Source of the DNA: Actinomycetales bacterium
GTDB lineage: Bacteria; Actinomycetota; Actinomycetes; S36-B12; UBA5976
Assembly (NCBI GenBank): GCA_018969715.1
Contig: JAGWXT010000003.1
Coordinates: forward strand, 62,001-126,000
DNA length: 64,000 nucleotides
Direction: 5' to 3'
Position 1 is the first letter of the stretch. Each line of letters begins with the position of its first letter. A program made the position numbers and the translations under genes. Of the stretch, positions 50,704 through 59,021 are shown piece after piece. The notes below the pieces were generated by a model. That model searched no databases. It saw only the letters and a list, made by a program, of their open reading frames with translations, and was not told the DNA's origin.

Positions 50704-51209
50704 GGGAGGGCCTTCTCCTCACAGCGGATCCGGACCGTGAGCAGCCACGCATTGGCCGCGCTGAACAGCAGGGCGACCACCCACGCGCTGTGCACCAACG
50801 GCAGGGCGATGCCCTCGAGGATGACCGCCACGTAGTTGGGGTGGCGCAGCCAGCGGTAGGGACCGCGCCGCACCAGGGGCAGCCCGGGTACGACGATCAC
50901 CCGGATGTTCCACTGCCGGCCGAGGGTCACGATGCACCACCAGCGCAGCGCCTGTGCGGCGATGACGACGGCCAGCATCGGCCAGCCAAGCCATGGCAGG
51001 AACGGGGGTCGGAACACCCACACCTCCACCAGGCAGCCACCGAGCAGGGCGATATGGAGGGCCACCATCGGCAGCCGATGACCCTGCCCCACCTCCACCG
51101 CACCCTGCGCGAAGGCCCATCGCGCATTGCGGTGGGAAACCGCAACCTCCGCCAGGCGCTCACCGGCGATGACCGCGATCAGGATCGTGTACCAGACCTC
51201 CCCGGTCAT
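50700..51209 (-). CDS. Isoprenylcysteine carboxyl methyltransferase (ICMT) family membrane protein
   Basis: 169 residues with about four membrane helices. The family motif is at the C-terminal side: LGRQWNIRVIVVPGLPLVRRGPYRWLRHPNYVAVILEGIALPL, with RHPNY and the later Glu binding S-adenosylmethionine. In type III polyketide operons such enzymes methylate the phenolic hydroxyl of alkylresorcinols (SrsB, BpsB). The ATG at 51209 is chosen since upstream residues look non-coding; no strong ribosome site is visible. Confidence 0.88.
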   Translation of the reverse strand: MTGEVWYTILIAVIAGERLAEVAVSHRNARWAFAQGAVEVGQGHRLPMVALHIALLGGCLVEVWVFRPPFLPWLGWPMLAVVIAAQALRWWCIVTLGRQWNIRVIVVPGLPLVRRGPYRWLRHPNYVAVILEGIALPLVHSAWVVALLFSAANAWLLTVRIRCEEKALP

Positions 51210-51279
51210 CGCCGCCACCGCAGCGCAGCCACCGGGCTCAGCAGTGGCGCACCACCGGGCTCGCCACTGGCCACCGGTT

Positions 51280-52347
51280 TCACCATTGCAGCAGCACCAG
51301 CTCGGAGCAGAAACCCGGGCCCATGGCGAACAGCAGCGCCGGCTCACTAGTGCCGGCGGGCTCCGCCTCGAGGGTGTCGGCGAGGATGTGCAGGACGGAG
51401 GCGGATGACAGGTTGCCGTTGTCCCGCAGCGACCGGCGGGTGCGTGCCAGTGCTGCGGGTGGCAGGTCGAGGGCGGTGTGGACGGCGTCGATCACCCGCG
51501 GCCCCCCGGGGTGGGCGATCCAGTGTGCGATCGCGCGAGTGCTGAGCCCATGCTGGGCAAGGAAGCCCCGGACGTCCGGACCTAGCTGTTCGGCCACGAT
51601 CGCTGGCACCTGCGCCGACAGCACCACTCGCAGCCCCGAGGGGCCGACATCCCATCCCATTGCCCGTTCGGTCCCCGGGTAGAGGGCGGCCGTGCTCGCG
51701 CGTACCCGTGGCCCGGCAATTCCCAGCTCGGCAGCCCGCCGCTCACCGCACATGACCACCGCGGCGGCCCCGTCGCCGAATAGGCCGGTGGCGACCAAGT
51801 TGGCCACGCTCACATCGTCCACCTGGACGGTCAGGCTGCACAGTTCCACCGCAAGCAGGACGCCGACGCCATCGGGATCGCCTCTGAGCAGGTCGGCCAG
51901 GCGGGCCAGGCCGGCGGCCCCACCGACGCACCCAAGTCCGAAGAGGGGGAGGCGCCGGACGTCCCGACGCAGTCCGGTGCTGGCGATCAGGTGCGTGTCG
52001 AGGCTGGGGGCGCTCACGCCGGTCACGGTGGTGGTGACGAGATGGTCCACGGCCGTGGCCGGCAGTCCGGACTGCACAAGGGCCGCCGTCAGGGCGCGCT
52101 GACCGAGGTCGCCGGCGACCTCAATCCACGCATCGTTGGCGGCACCGAAGTCCGCCAACTCGGCGTAAGCCGGGAGTGGCAGGGCGAGGCACCGGTGTGC
52201 CACCCCGGTGCGCTCATGGAGCCGATGCAGGAGCGCCGGATCGGGAAGGCCCGCGGGCAGCAGTCGGGCTGCGAGGGCCGCCGTGAGTGTGGCCTGCGGA
52301 TACCGGTGGTCGGCGAGGACCGCCGACACCCCGCAGATGACCGTCAT
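51280..52347 (-). CDS. Type III polyketide synthase (chalcone/stilbene synthase family)
   Basis: 355 residues. The thiolase-fold catalytic triad is complete: Cys140 in FGLGCVGGAAG, His279 in AHPGGPRV and Asn312 in NGNLSSASV. The ending MGPGFCSELVLLQW replaces the usual GFGPGL motif. It condenses malonyl-CoA units onto a starter acyl-CoA; neighbours suggest long-chain alkylresorcinol or alkylpyrone products (phenolic lipids). It is the first gene of the PKS-methyltransferase-flavoprotein unit. The 233 nt to the next gene (52348-52580) show no gene. Confidence 0.93.
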   Translation of the reverse strand: MTVICGVSAVLADHRYPQATLTAALAARLLPAGLPDPALLHRLHERTGVAHRCLALPLPAYAELADFGAANDAWIEVAGDLGQRALTAALVQSGLPATAVDHLVTTTVTGVSAPSLDTHLIASTGLRRDVRRLPLFGLGCVGGAAGLARLADLLRGDPDGVGVLLAVELCSLTVQVDDVSVANLVATGLFGDGAAAVVMCGERRAAELGIAGPRVRASTAALYPGTERAMGWDVGPSGLRVVLSAQVPAIVAEQLGPDVRGFLAQHGLSTRAIAHWIAHPGGPRVIDAVHTALDLPPAALARTRRSLRDNGNLSSASVLHILADTLEAEPAGTSEPALLFAMGPGFCSELVLLQW

Positions 52348-52580
52348 CGGCCCGCCACCACCCAGGGGAGGTGGGCGGTTGTGCGCTCTACCATCGCCAC
52401 CGCGCCCGCCGTTTCTCTGCTGTGCCCGATGGGTCCCCGGCTGTGGGTCCCGTGCTGATGTGCCCCACCCGATGGCCTGTCACCCGATGCCAGCCAGTCA
52501 ACATCGGTGACGCTCACCTGCCGACCCTTTCACCCTAGGGGTCGCATCGCCGGCGCGAGGCGCGGCAGCAGGCCGTGCGC

Positions 52581-53078
52581 TCAGGCAGCCGGACTGAGCA
52601 TGCTCTCAATCTGCGTTGACAGTTGATCAGGCCGGGTATTCGGGGAGAAGCGTTGCACCGTCTGACCATCAGGGCTGATGAGGAACTTCGTGAAGTTCCA
52701 CTTCACCGTTGACCCGAGCAGGCTGCGGCTGCGGCGCTTGAGGAATGTGAACACCGGGTGGGTGCGCGGGCCGTTGACCTCGACCTTCGTCGACAGCGGG
52801 AACGTCACCCCGTAGGTGGTGGAGCAGAAGGCGGCGATCTCCGCATCGTCCCCCGGCTCCTGATGGGCAAACTGATCACAGGGGAAGCCGACGATCGCGA
52901 GTCCGCGATCAGCGAATTGCTCATGGAGTCGCTGGAGGCCCTCGTACTGGGGGGTGAAGCCGCAGCGGCTTGCGGTGTTGACGATGAGGATGGGCCGACC
53001 GGTGAACTCCGCGAGGCTCACCGTCCGGCCGGTGTTGTCGGTGTACTCAAGGTCGTAGATGCTGCCAGCGTCGCTCAT
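52581..53078 (-). CDS. Glutathione peroxidase family protein (thioredoxin-dependent type likely)
   Basis: 165 residues. It has NTASRCGFTPQYEGLQ with the peroxidatic Cys, FPCDQFAHQEPG with a second Cys-containing motif, and VKWNFTKFLISPDG with the catalytic Trp-Asn. Actinobacteria generally lack glutathione, so a thioredoxin or mycothiol-linked reductant is likely. The ATG at 53078 gives MSDAGSIYD; a GTG further up adds twelve residues without support. A GACAAT hexamer 6 nt upstream could be a leaderless -10. Divergent from the AlkA-like gene. Confidence 0.92.
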   Translation of the reverse strand: MSDAGSIYDLEYTDNTGRTVSLAEFTGRPILIVNTASRCGFTPQYEGLQRLHEQFADRGLAIVGFPCDQFAHQEPGDDAEIAAFCSTTYGVTFPLSTKVEVNGPRTHPVFTFLKRRSRSLLGSTVKWNFTKFLISPDGQTVQRFSPNTRPDQLSTQIESMLSPAA

Positions 53079-53105
53079 GGGGCCATTGTCACTGCTGCCG
53101 GCGCC

Positions 53106-53834
53106 GTGCGCCAATGCTCACCCCCGCTGAGCGAGCTGGTGGATGGTGGATTGGTGGATGCTGGGTTGGTGGATGCTGGGTTGGTGGCGGACTCCAGTCT
53201 GGGCGGCCCGGCCGATCACATCGACGCTGGCGTGGAGCTCCTCCAACAGCGCTGCCCGCATCTGGGTGCCCTCGTTGCCCAGACCGATCGGTATCGCCTC
53301 GCTCCCGTGACTGCCACCGATGAGGGGTACTTCGCCGCCCTCGTCCACATTGTCATCGGCCAGCAGATCTCCACGGTGGCCGCCGACCGGATCCACGATC
53401 GGCTGGTGGCAAGCCTCGATGGCCTCGTGACCCCGTCACACATCGTCAGCCGCTCGGTTGCGCACCTGCGCGCGGCCGGGCTCTCCACGGCCAAGGCGCG
53501 CACACTGCAGGGACTGGCGTCGGCACATCTGGCAGGTGAACTGCCGCTGGCCGAGCTCGCCGAGGCAACCGACGATGAGGTCGTGCGCGCCCTGAGCGCA
53601 ATCTGGGGGATCGGACGCTGGACGGCGGAGATGTTCCTCATGTTCACCATGGGCCGCCATGACGTATGGCCCGTCGGCGATCTCGCCGTTCGACGGGGGT
53701 GGGCAATCGTCCACGATCTGCCGGCGGTGCCGACTGCCGCGGAGCTGGATCCGGTGGGAGAGCAGTTCCGGCCCTACCGCTCCGTAGCCGCGTGGTACTG
53801 CTGGCGGGTGTTGGAGCCCGTGGAGGCCTGGTAG
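53106..53834 (+). CDS. DNA-3-methyladenine glycosylase II family protein (AlkA-like)
   Basis: About 242 residues. The helix-hairpin-helix motif (LSAIWGIGRWTAEMFLMFTMG) is followed by the catalytic Asp in PVGDLAVRRG, and VIGQQISTVAADRI comes earlier, all typical of AlkA/HhH-GPD glycosylases. It cuts alkylated bases from DNA. The N-terminal AlkA domain of E. coli is missing. The first 40 residues contain a tandem LVDAG repeat. The GTG at 53106 is the best guess; later GTG codons inside the repeat are possible. Confidence 0.88.
   Translation: MRQCSPPLSELVDGGLVDAGLVDAGLVADSSLGGPADHIDAGVELLQQRCPHLGALVAQTDRYRLAPVTATDEGYFAALVHIVIGQQISTVAADRIHDRLVASLDGLVTPSHIVSRSVAHLRAAGLSTAKARTLQGLASAHLAGELPLAELAEATDDEVVRALSAIWGIGRWTAEMFLMFTMGRHDVWPVGDLAVRRGWAIVHDLPAVPTAAELDPVGEQFRPYRSVAAWYCWRVLEPVEAW
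53136..53180 (+). repeat. 15-bp in-frame tandem repeat at the alkA 5' end
   Basis: Three 15-bp units (the last two identical TTGGTGGATGCTGGG) encode LVDGG, LVDAG, LVDAG near the N-terminus, just inside the likely start of the glycosylase. Confidence 0.85.
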
Positions 53835-53844
53835 CGGGCGTGCG

Positions 53845-54741
53845 CTAGTGGCCGCCGAAGCCGATGATCGCGCGCGCCGCAAGGGCATGTCCGGCGGCAA
53901 GGCAGTCCGGTGGCGCGGCGTCGGCGAGGTGGGCATCGAGCAGCCCGGCGGCAAAGGCATCCCCAGCCCCGGTGGAGTCGACGATGGCAACCGGCTCCGG
54001 CGCCACCTGCCACATGCCCGACCCCGACAGCCAGACCGCGGGATCCGGGCCGCACTTCACCACCACCGTCTCGGCGAAGGTGCGGGCGGCCTGGGCAATG
54101 GCGGCGCGGGTGCGGTGGCCGGGTCGGCCGAGAACGGCCAGCTCTTCGGCCGTCCCCAGCAGCAGGTCGACCGATCCGATCTCGCGCAGCCGGGTGGCAC
54201 CGTCCTCGGCCCGTAGGGGTTCACTGCTGGCAACGTCCACACTGACTCCCAGTCGATGATCGCGGGCCAGCGCAATGGCTCGCTGGTACTCAGTGCGTGT
54301 CTGCGGCCGCAGTAGTCCGTACATGGACACATGCAGCCATCGCGCCTGCGGCCACCATTCCGGCGGGATATCGCGATGGGACCAGCCGAGGTTCGCGCCG
54401 GGATCGGGAATCATGCTGCGCTCACCATCGGGGCTGACCAGCACCACACAGGCCCCGGTCTCGCTACCCGGTGTGGTGACGACGGCGGTGAGGACCCCGG
54501 CGGCGGACAGGTGCGCTCGACAGTCGCGGCCCGGGTCATCGTCGCCAACCCGGGCTGCCAGTCCAACCCGTCGGCCGGTCCGGCTGGCCCAGATCGCGGT
54601 GTTCAGGGCGCTGCCACCCCAGCGTCGAGTGGTGCGGGCGGGGGTATCCGATCCCCATGCCAGTGGCGTGCTGAGGGCGGCCAGCAGGTCGGTCATCGCA
54701 TCGCCGGCGACGATGATCTGGGGGGCCGGCGTCCCGCTCAT
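53845..54741 (-). CDS. PfkB-family carbohydrate kinase, probable pseudouridine kinase
   Basis: 298 residues. PfkB marks are IIVAGDAMTDLL at the N-terminus, a WGGSALNTAIWASRTG loop and the C-terminal VDSTGAGDAFAAGL with the catalytic Asp. Its start overlaps the psuG stop (ATGA), and PsuG-kinase pairs convert pseudouridine to its 5'-phosphate and then to uracil and ribose-5-phosphate, so pseudouridine is the likely substrate (inference from neighbour). It is convergent with the AlkA-like gene across 10 nt. Confidence 0.86.
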   Translation of the reverse strand: MSGTPAPQIIVAGDAMTDLLAALSTPLAWGSDTPARTTRRWGGSALNTAIWASRTGRRVGLAARVGDDDPGRDCRAHLSAAGVLTAVVTTPGSETGACVVLVSPDGERSMIPDPGANLGWSHRDIPPEWWPQARWLHVSMYGLLRPQTRTEYQRAIALARDHRLGVSVDVASSEPLRAEDGATRLREIGSVDLLLGTAEELAVLGRPGHRTRAAIAQAARTFAETVVVKCGPDPAVWLSGSGMWQVAPEPVAIVDSTGAGDAFAAGLLDAHLADAAPPDCLAAGHALAARAIIGFGGH

Positions 54742-55733
54742 GCCGCGTCCGCCGCCAGGGCGCATGCGATCTCGGCAGCCACCCGCGCATTCGCATGCAC
54801 GAGGGCGATGTTCGCCCGCAGGGATGCACCATCGGTGTGCTCATGCATCCAACTGAGCAGGAATGGCGTGAGCGCCTTGCCCCGCACCCCGGCGTCCCGC
54901 GCCGCCGTCATCCCGGATGCCAGCGCCGCCTCCTCGATGGCCGGATCGAGGGCCCCGGCGGAAAGGGGCACCGCGACGACGAGAGCCTGCGGCAGCCCCA
55001 GCGCCCGCTGGGTGCGGTAGATCGCTGCCACCTCCGCTGCACTGTCGACGCGGGTCTCGATATCGCAGCCGGAGTCGGTCACCCAGAACCCCGGGAAGTC
55101 CCGCGTCCGCCAGCCCAGAACCGGCACATGATGGGTCTCCAGGCGCTCGAGGGTCGCTGGCACGTCGAGGATCGACTTCACCCCCGCGCAGACGATGACG
55201 ACCGGGGTTGTCGCCAGCGCGGTCAGGTCCCCGGACTCATCGAAGGTCTCCTGCGCCTCACGATGCACGCCCCCGAGGCCACCGGTGGCGAATACGCGGA
55301 TGCCAGCGGCATGGGCGGCCCAGGCGGTCGCGGCCGCAGTCGTCGCCGCCCACGAACGGTGCGCAATGGACACGCCGAGGTCACGGATCTGAGCCTTGGC
55401 GACATCGTCGCGGCTGGCGACTGCTGATCGCTGCGCCGGGGTCAGGCCCACCCGCAGGGCTCCGTCGATCACCGCGACGGTCGCAGGCACCGCACCGCCC
55501 GCCTCGATGGTCTGCTCCAACTCGGCGGCAACTGCGGCACCCTGCGGCTTCGGCAGGCCGTGGGCGATGAGCGTGGATTCGAGGGCAACGACGGGCTGGG
55601 CGTCGGCCAGGGCCTGTGCGACGTTGGCTGCCACGACGATGGGCGCACTGTCGGTGCGGGTCGCCCACTGGCCCGGTCGGATCGCCGAGTGGCCCGGTGA
55701 AGCGTCCGGCCCTGCCGCCGACAGGTGCGACAT
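54738..55733 (-). CDS. psuG: Pseudouridine-5'-phosphate glycosidase (PsuG)
   Basis: 331 residues. It has VVALESTLIAHGLPKPQ, TVAVIDGALRVGL, FATGGLGGVHR, VVIVCAGVKSILDVPATLE and TPFLL, the full PsuG signature with the active-site Lys and Glu regions. It splits pseudouridine-5'-phosphate into uracil and ribose-5-phosphate; uracil could then go to Upp. The first 28 residues are extra relative to most PsuG. A TACACT hexamer 6 nt before the ATG suggests a leaderless start. It is first of the PsuG-kinase unit. Confidence 0.94.
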   Translation of the reverse strand: MSHLSAAGPDASPGHSAIRPGQWATRTDSAPIVVAANVAQALADAQPVVALESTLIAHGLPKPQGAAVAAELEQTIEAGGAVPATVAVIDGALRVGLTPAQRSAVASRDDVAKAQIRDLGVSIAHRSWAATTAAATAWAAHAAGIRVFATGGLGGVHREAQETFDESGDLTALATTPVVIVCAGVKSILDVPATLERLETHHVPVLGWRTRDFPGFWVTDSGCDIETRVDSAAEVAAIYRTQRALGLPQALVVAVPLSAGALDPAIEEAALASGMTAARDAGVRGKALTPFLLSWMHEHTDGASLRANIALVHANARVAAEIACALAADAA

Positions 55734-55739
55734 GGCCCG

Positions 55740-55745
55740 AGTGTA
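55740..55745 (-). promoter_or_regulatory. -10-like TACACT, leaderless arrangement
   Basis: On the minus strand TACACT ends 6 nt before the psuG ATG at 55733. Confidence 0.45.
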
Positions 55746-55803
55746 GGTGCGGGTGCCGCGGTGCGGCCGCGCCGTTCAGCGCGCTTCGGGGGCTGGCCTG
55801 CCC

Positions 55804-55809
55804 TACCGT
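55804..55809 (+). promoter_or_regulatory. -10-like TACCGT, leaderless arrangement
   Basis: TACCGT ends 7 nt before the GTG at 55817. Confidence 0.45.
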
Positions 55810-55816
55810 CATCTAG

Positions 55817-57139
55817 GTGGCGGGGCCGAGATGGCGATCAGGGGGGGCGCGGCGCACCCAACGCAGCCGCAGACTGGGTGCTCAGTTGGTCAGCGTGGCG
55901 CTGGGGGTCCTGGTGGCGCCGGTGGCGCTGGGCAGCCCGGCGGTGGCGGCGCCCGTGGACATGGCGGCGCCCGTGAACCTAGCGGCCCCCGTGAACCTGG
56001 CGGGGTCACTGAAGCCGCCGGCAAGCGATCGCCGGGACCTGCGAGTGGAGCGGATCGATCTGCGCAGCGCCCTCACCGGCACCGGGGCAACTCGGGGACC
56101 CGCCCTCGCCGCCCTCGCCGATGGCACCCTGCTGCTCGGCGGCGGTCCCCGCGGCGGCACCGTGATGGCATTCAACCCGCAGATGGGCCTGCCGCGGGTC
56201 CTCGGCAACCTGCTGACCGCCCGGGAACGGCTCGACGACTCCCGCTTCGCCATCACCGACATCGCCGTGCTCAATGAAACGCCCGATCGCGCCGACCTGC
56301 TTGTGTCCTATCCGCGGTACCAGCGTGGGCAGCGGTGTGTCGAGGTGGTCGTCACCGAGGTCGCGTACGACCGCAAGGCCCAGCGCATCGCGCCAGGACC
56401 AGCCTGGTTCACCAGTGAACCCTGTGTCCCGGTGAGTGCCGTCCAGCATGCAGCCGGGCGGTTGCTCGCCATCGACTCCGACACCGCCTACCTCACCATC
56501 GGCGATCTGGGGTACCCCGGGATCGGCGACCGCAGCCGGCGGGGTGACCTCGGCACCGTCCAGCGGATCAGCCGCGGCGCCCCGGGCGTCCGCGTCTCCC
56601 AGGGGCACCGGAACGCCCAGGGGATCACCCTTGTCGACGGGACATGGCTGCTGCTCTCCGAGCACGGACCCCGCGGCGGGGATGAGCTGAACCTCATCCA
56701 GGGGGGCCGGGACTACGGATGGCCCTTCGTCACCCTTGGTGAGCCCTATTCCGTCGGGGACTACGTGATACCCGAGCGCACCGGCACGCACACCGGATAC
56801 ACCCCGCCGCTCACCCACTGGGTCCCCTCGATCGCCCCCACTGCCGTGGTGCAGTTGCCCCGGACCGGCGACTGGTCCGCCTGGCGCGGCGCCCTGTTGA
56901 TGGGGACCCTGCGGGCGCAGTCGCTGATTCGCATCGACCTCAGCCTGCCGGCGGACGGTGGTTCCGGTACCGGCTCAGCGGTCGGCGAGGACGCCGCCGA
57001 GAAGGTTCGGGTCGCGCGGGTGACGACGATCCCGGTCGGTCAACGGGTGCGCGATGTGGCCGTCACCTCAGCCGGGGTGGTCTATGCGACAACCGATGAG
57101 GGTGACCTGCTTCGCATCACCCCTCGGAGGGCCCCGTAA
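55817..57139 (+). CDS. Secreted PQQ-type sugar/sorbosone dehydrogenase-like beta-propeller protein
   Basis: 440 residues. A basic N-terminus and hydrophobic core (LVSVALGVLVAPVAL) form a signal peptide, then an Ala-Pro-Val repeat. The propeller has GHRNAQGI, LLLSEHGPRGGDELNLI and GRDYGWPF, the typical motifs of soluble glucose/sorbosone dehydrogenases that bind PQQ and calcium. Several other metal/PQQ-contacting residues cannot be confirmed by eye. It likely oxidises an aldose outside the cell. The 3' end overlaps the next convergent gene by 23 nt. Confidence 0.82.
   Translation: MAGPRWRSGGARRTQRSRRLGAQLVSVALGVLVAPVALGSPAVAAPVDMAAPVNLAAPVNLAGSLKPPASDRRDLRVERIDLRSALTGTGATRGPALAALADGTLLLGGGPRGGTVMAFNPQMGLPRVLGNLLTARERLDDSRFAITDIAVLNETPDRADLLVSYPRYQRGQRCVEVVVTEVAYDRKAQRIAPGPAWFTSEPCVPVSAVQHAAGRLLAIDSDTAYLTIGDLGYPGIGDRSRRGDLGTVQRISRGAPGVRVSQGHRNAQGITLVDGTWLLLSEHGPRGGDELNLIQGGRDYGWPFVTLGEPYSVGDYVIPERTGTHTGYTPPLTHWVPSIAPTAVVQLPRTGDWSAWRGALLMGTLRAQSLIRIDLSLPADGGSGTGSAVGEDAAEKVRVARVTTIPVGQRVRDVAVTSAGVVYATTDEGDLLRITPRRAP
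55946..55999 (+). repeat. 18-bp in-frame tandem repeat
   Basis: Three 18-bp units (starting GCGGCGCCCGTGGACATG) encode AAPVDM, AAPVNL, AAPVNL right after the signal peptide. Confidence 0.85.
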
Positions 57140-57680
57140 CCACCAGCAGCAGCGCCAGCGCGGCGGATGCCGGGACGGTGAGCAGGACGGCCCGAGCCAG
57201 CATCAGGGCCGGTGGCTCGGCGCCGTCCAGAAGAGCGGGCAGGGCCTGCCACGTCAGGGCGTAGACCCCACCAAGGACGGCGGTGGTGATCATCGCCAGC
57301 GGGGCGATCAGCCGTCCGAGGGCAACAACCCGCGCGGCGGCCTGCAGCCGACTGCGCTCTGCGGCCGGGTCGCGCACCAGACCGAGAATGCGGGTGCGCG
57401 TTGCGGGTCTGGCGGGCGCCCGGCCCTGCGCCCACGCATCCGGATCGATCTGATCATCGTCATCGGCCGGCTCGGCAAGGGCGGCAGCGGATCGACGCCA
57501 CGCCCAGACGAGGCCGAGGGCGGTGAGCGGGGCCAGTGGCCACAGGGCGGCCACACCGAGTACGGCCACCATCGTCGAGCCCGCCCCGATCAGCGCGACC
57601 GGACCAACGAGGACGACCAGCGCCATCAGCGCACTGAAGTGCAGTACTCCCCGCGTGCCCGCAACCGGTCCGCGGCCCAT
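57117..57680 (-). CDS. Small multi-pass membrane protein of unknown function
   Basis: 187 residues from the ATG at 57680. About four hydrophobic helices (around 13-34, 37-60, 123-145, 160-180) are separated by a charged loop with DDDDQIDPDAW and a TRTRILGLVRDPAAERSRL stretch. No family is recognised. A TAGCGT hexamer lies 8 nt before the ATG. It is convergent with the sugar-dehydrogenase gene and diverges from the next membrane protein. Confidence 0.65.
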   Translation of the reverse strand: MGRGPVAGTRGVLHFSALMALVVLVGPVALIGAGSTMVAVLGVAALWPLAPLTALGLVWAWRRSAAALAEPADDDDQIDPDAWAQGRAPARPATRTRILGLVRDPAAERSRLQAAARVVALGRLIAPLAMITTAVLGGVYALTWQALPALLDGAEPPALMLARAVLLTVPASAALALLLVVTGPSEG

Positions 57681-57688
57681 ACCGTGAC

Positions 57689-57694
57689 ACGCTA
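57689..57694 (-). promoter_or_regulatory. -10-like TAGCGT, leaderless arrangement
   Basis: On the minus strand TAGCGT ends 8 nt before the ATG at 57680. Confidence 0.4.
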
Positions 57695-57748
57695 GCCAGC
57701 AACCTGCGGGCACGCGCGCTGGCACGGGTTGTGAAGTCAGGAGGTGAG

Positions 57749-58999
57749 ATGAATCGACGGACCTTTGACACGCGTGCCGCAACGCGCGGACTCCTCGGTC
57801 CGCTGACCCTCATCGGCCTTGCCGGGTGCGCCCTGGTCGTGACCGGGTGGGTGCTCATCGGCCGACTGTCCTGGCCTGAGGCCGGTGGTGACCGGTTCGT
57901 GGTACTCATCCCGGCCCTTCTCGTCGTCGGACTGGCCCTCGGCGCACTGTTCAGCGCCCCGCCCACTCGGATTGCCCTGCTCGCAACCGCCATCGTCCTC
58001 ATCGCCCGCTACACCGGACCGCTGCTCATCGACCGGCTGCCGGGATCGCCGGCAGGGGAATTCCTGTGGGTGGCCGCTGACGCGGCGGTCCCACGTCCAT
58101 GGCTGGTCGCAATCCTCACCGGCTCGGACCCACTGCAGTTCCTTGCCCGTGATGGACTGCTCATCTCCCTGCTGCTGCTGGGTGTGGCGGGGATCTGGGG
58201 GGCGGCGGCCCTCGGGCCGCTGATCACCGCCCGGCGTCCCCCCGCCAGCATGGGCATCGACGTCACCCTCCTCGTTGCCGTGTTTGCCGCCATCGCCGTG
58301 CTGGCGTGGCGGCCCGTGACCTCCGCCCTCGCACTGGGCGACCCGCTGGGGTTCGCTGCACCGGGTTCCCTCGACGCCCCCCTGTCTGTCACCCCATTCG
58401 GAGAGGTGACCGCCACCGGGCTGTGGTTGATCGTCCGCACCCTGTCCTGGGCGATCCCCGTGGTGGCGTGGACGGCGCTGGCCTGCCGTCAGGGCGGGGC
58501 GATCGCAGTCGGCACCGCAGCCGGGCTGGTGACCGTCACCGGGCTGTTGCCCTGGCTGCTTGCGCGCACCGATGCGCTGGTGGGCAATGTTCGCGCGGCC
58601 GTCACCCTTGACGGGCCGTCCGCTGTCGTGCGGGAGGTGACCGCCGATCGGGTCCTCGATCCGTTCCCCACCCCGGTTGCGCTCACCGTGGTGTCGGTGG
58701 CGTTGCTCGTCGTGGTTCTCGTGTGGGTCAGCAGTCCGCCGCTGATCATCCATGCCGACCGGCCGACGGCGACCGCGGCCTCGCCCCTGAATGGCACTGC
58801 GGTGGCGGCCTTCATCCTGGCGTGGCTCCCGCCGACGGCGATCCCGGGCATCGTGCTCGGCCACGTTGCCTACGACAACATCGCCTCCACGCTCGGCGCC
58901 CAGCGAGGGGCCGGTCTTGCGCGGGCGGCGATCCTCATTGGGTACGCCAGCCTTGGGGTGGCCCTGTGGTGGCTCTGGACGAGGGGGTTCGGCCGATGA
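57749..58999 (+). CDS. Multi-pass membrane protein with DUF4190-like C-terminus
   Basis: 416 residues with about nine hydrophobic helices. The last 70 residues (NGTAVAAFILAWLPP, then PGIVLGHVAY and a GAGLARAAILIGY stretch) resemble DUF4190. No catalytic motif was found. AGGAGG about 5 nt before the ATG at 57749 decides the start against an ATG six codons earlier. It is followed 22 nt later by another small membrane protein. Confidence 0.72.
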   Translation: MNRRTFDTRAATRGLLGPLTLIGLAGCALVVTGWVLIGRLSWPEAGGDRFVVLIPALLVVGLALGALFSAPPTRIALLATAIVLIARYTGPLLIDRLPGSPAGEFLWVAADAAVPRPWLVAILTGSDPLQFLARDGLLISLLLLGVAGIWGAAALGPLITARRPPASMGIDVTLLVAVFAAIAVLAWRPVTSALALGDPLGFAAPGSLDAPLSVTPFGEVTATGLWLIVRTLSWAIPVVAWTALACRQGGAIAVGTAAGLVTVTGLLPWLLARTDALVGNVRAAVTLDGPSAVVREVTADRVLDPFPTPVALTVVSVALLVVVLVWVSSPPLIIHADRPTATAASPLNGTAVAAFILAWLPPTAIPGIVLGHVAYDNIASTLGAQRGAGLARAAILIGYASLGVALWWLWTRGFGR

Positions 59000-59021
59000 G
59001 GGCTGTTGGGAGGTCGGGACG

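Noticed and set aside
52348-52580. A possible small gene between the PKS and glutathione peroxidase
   Set aside because: No frame has a start with ribosome site or a plausible protein; the frames seen continue from shadows of the PKS gene.
57737-58864. A 375-codon minus-strand frame rich in Gly, Asp and Arg
   Set aside because: It is the complement of a membrane-protein gene with a good ribosome site; its composition is that of shadow frames in GC-rich DNA.
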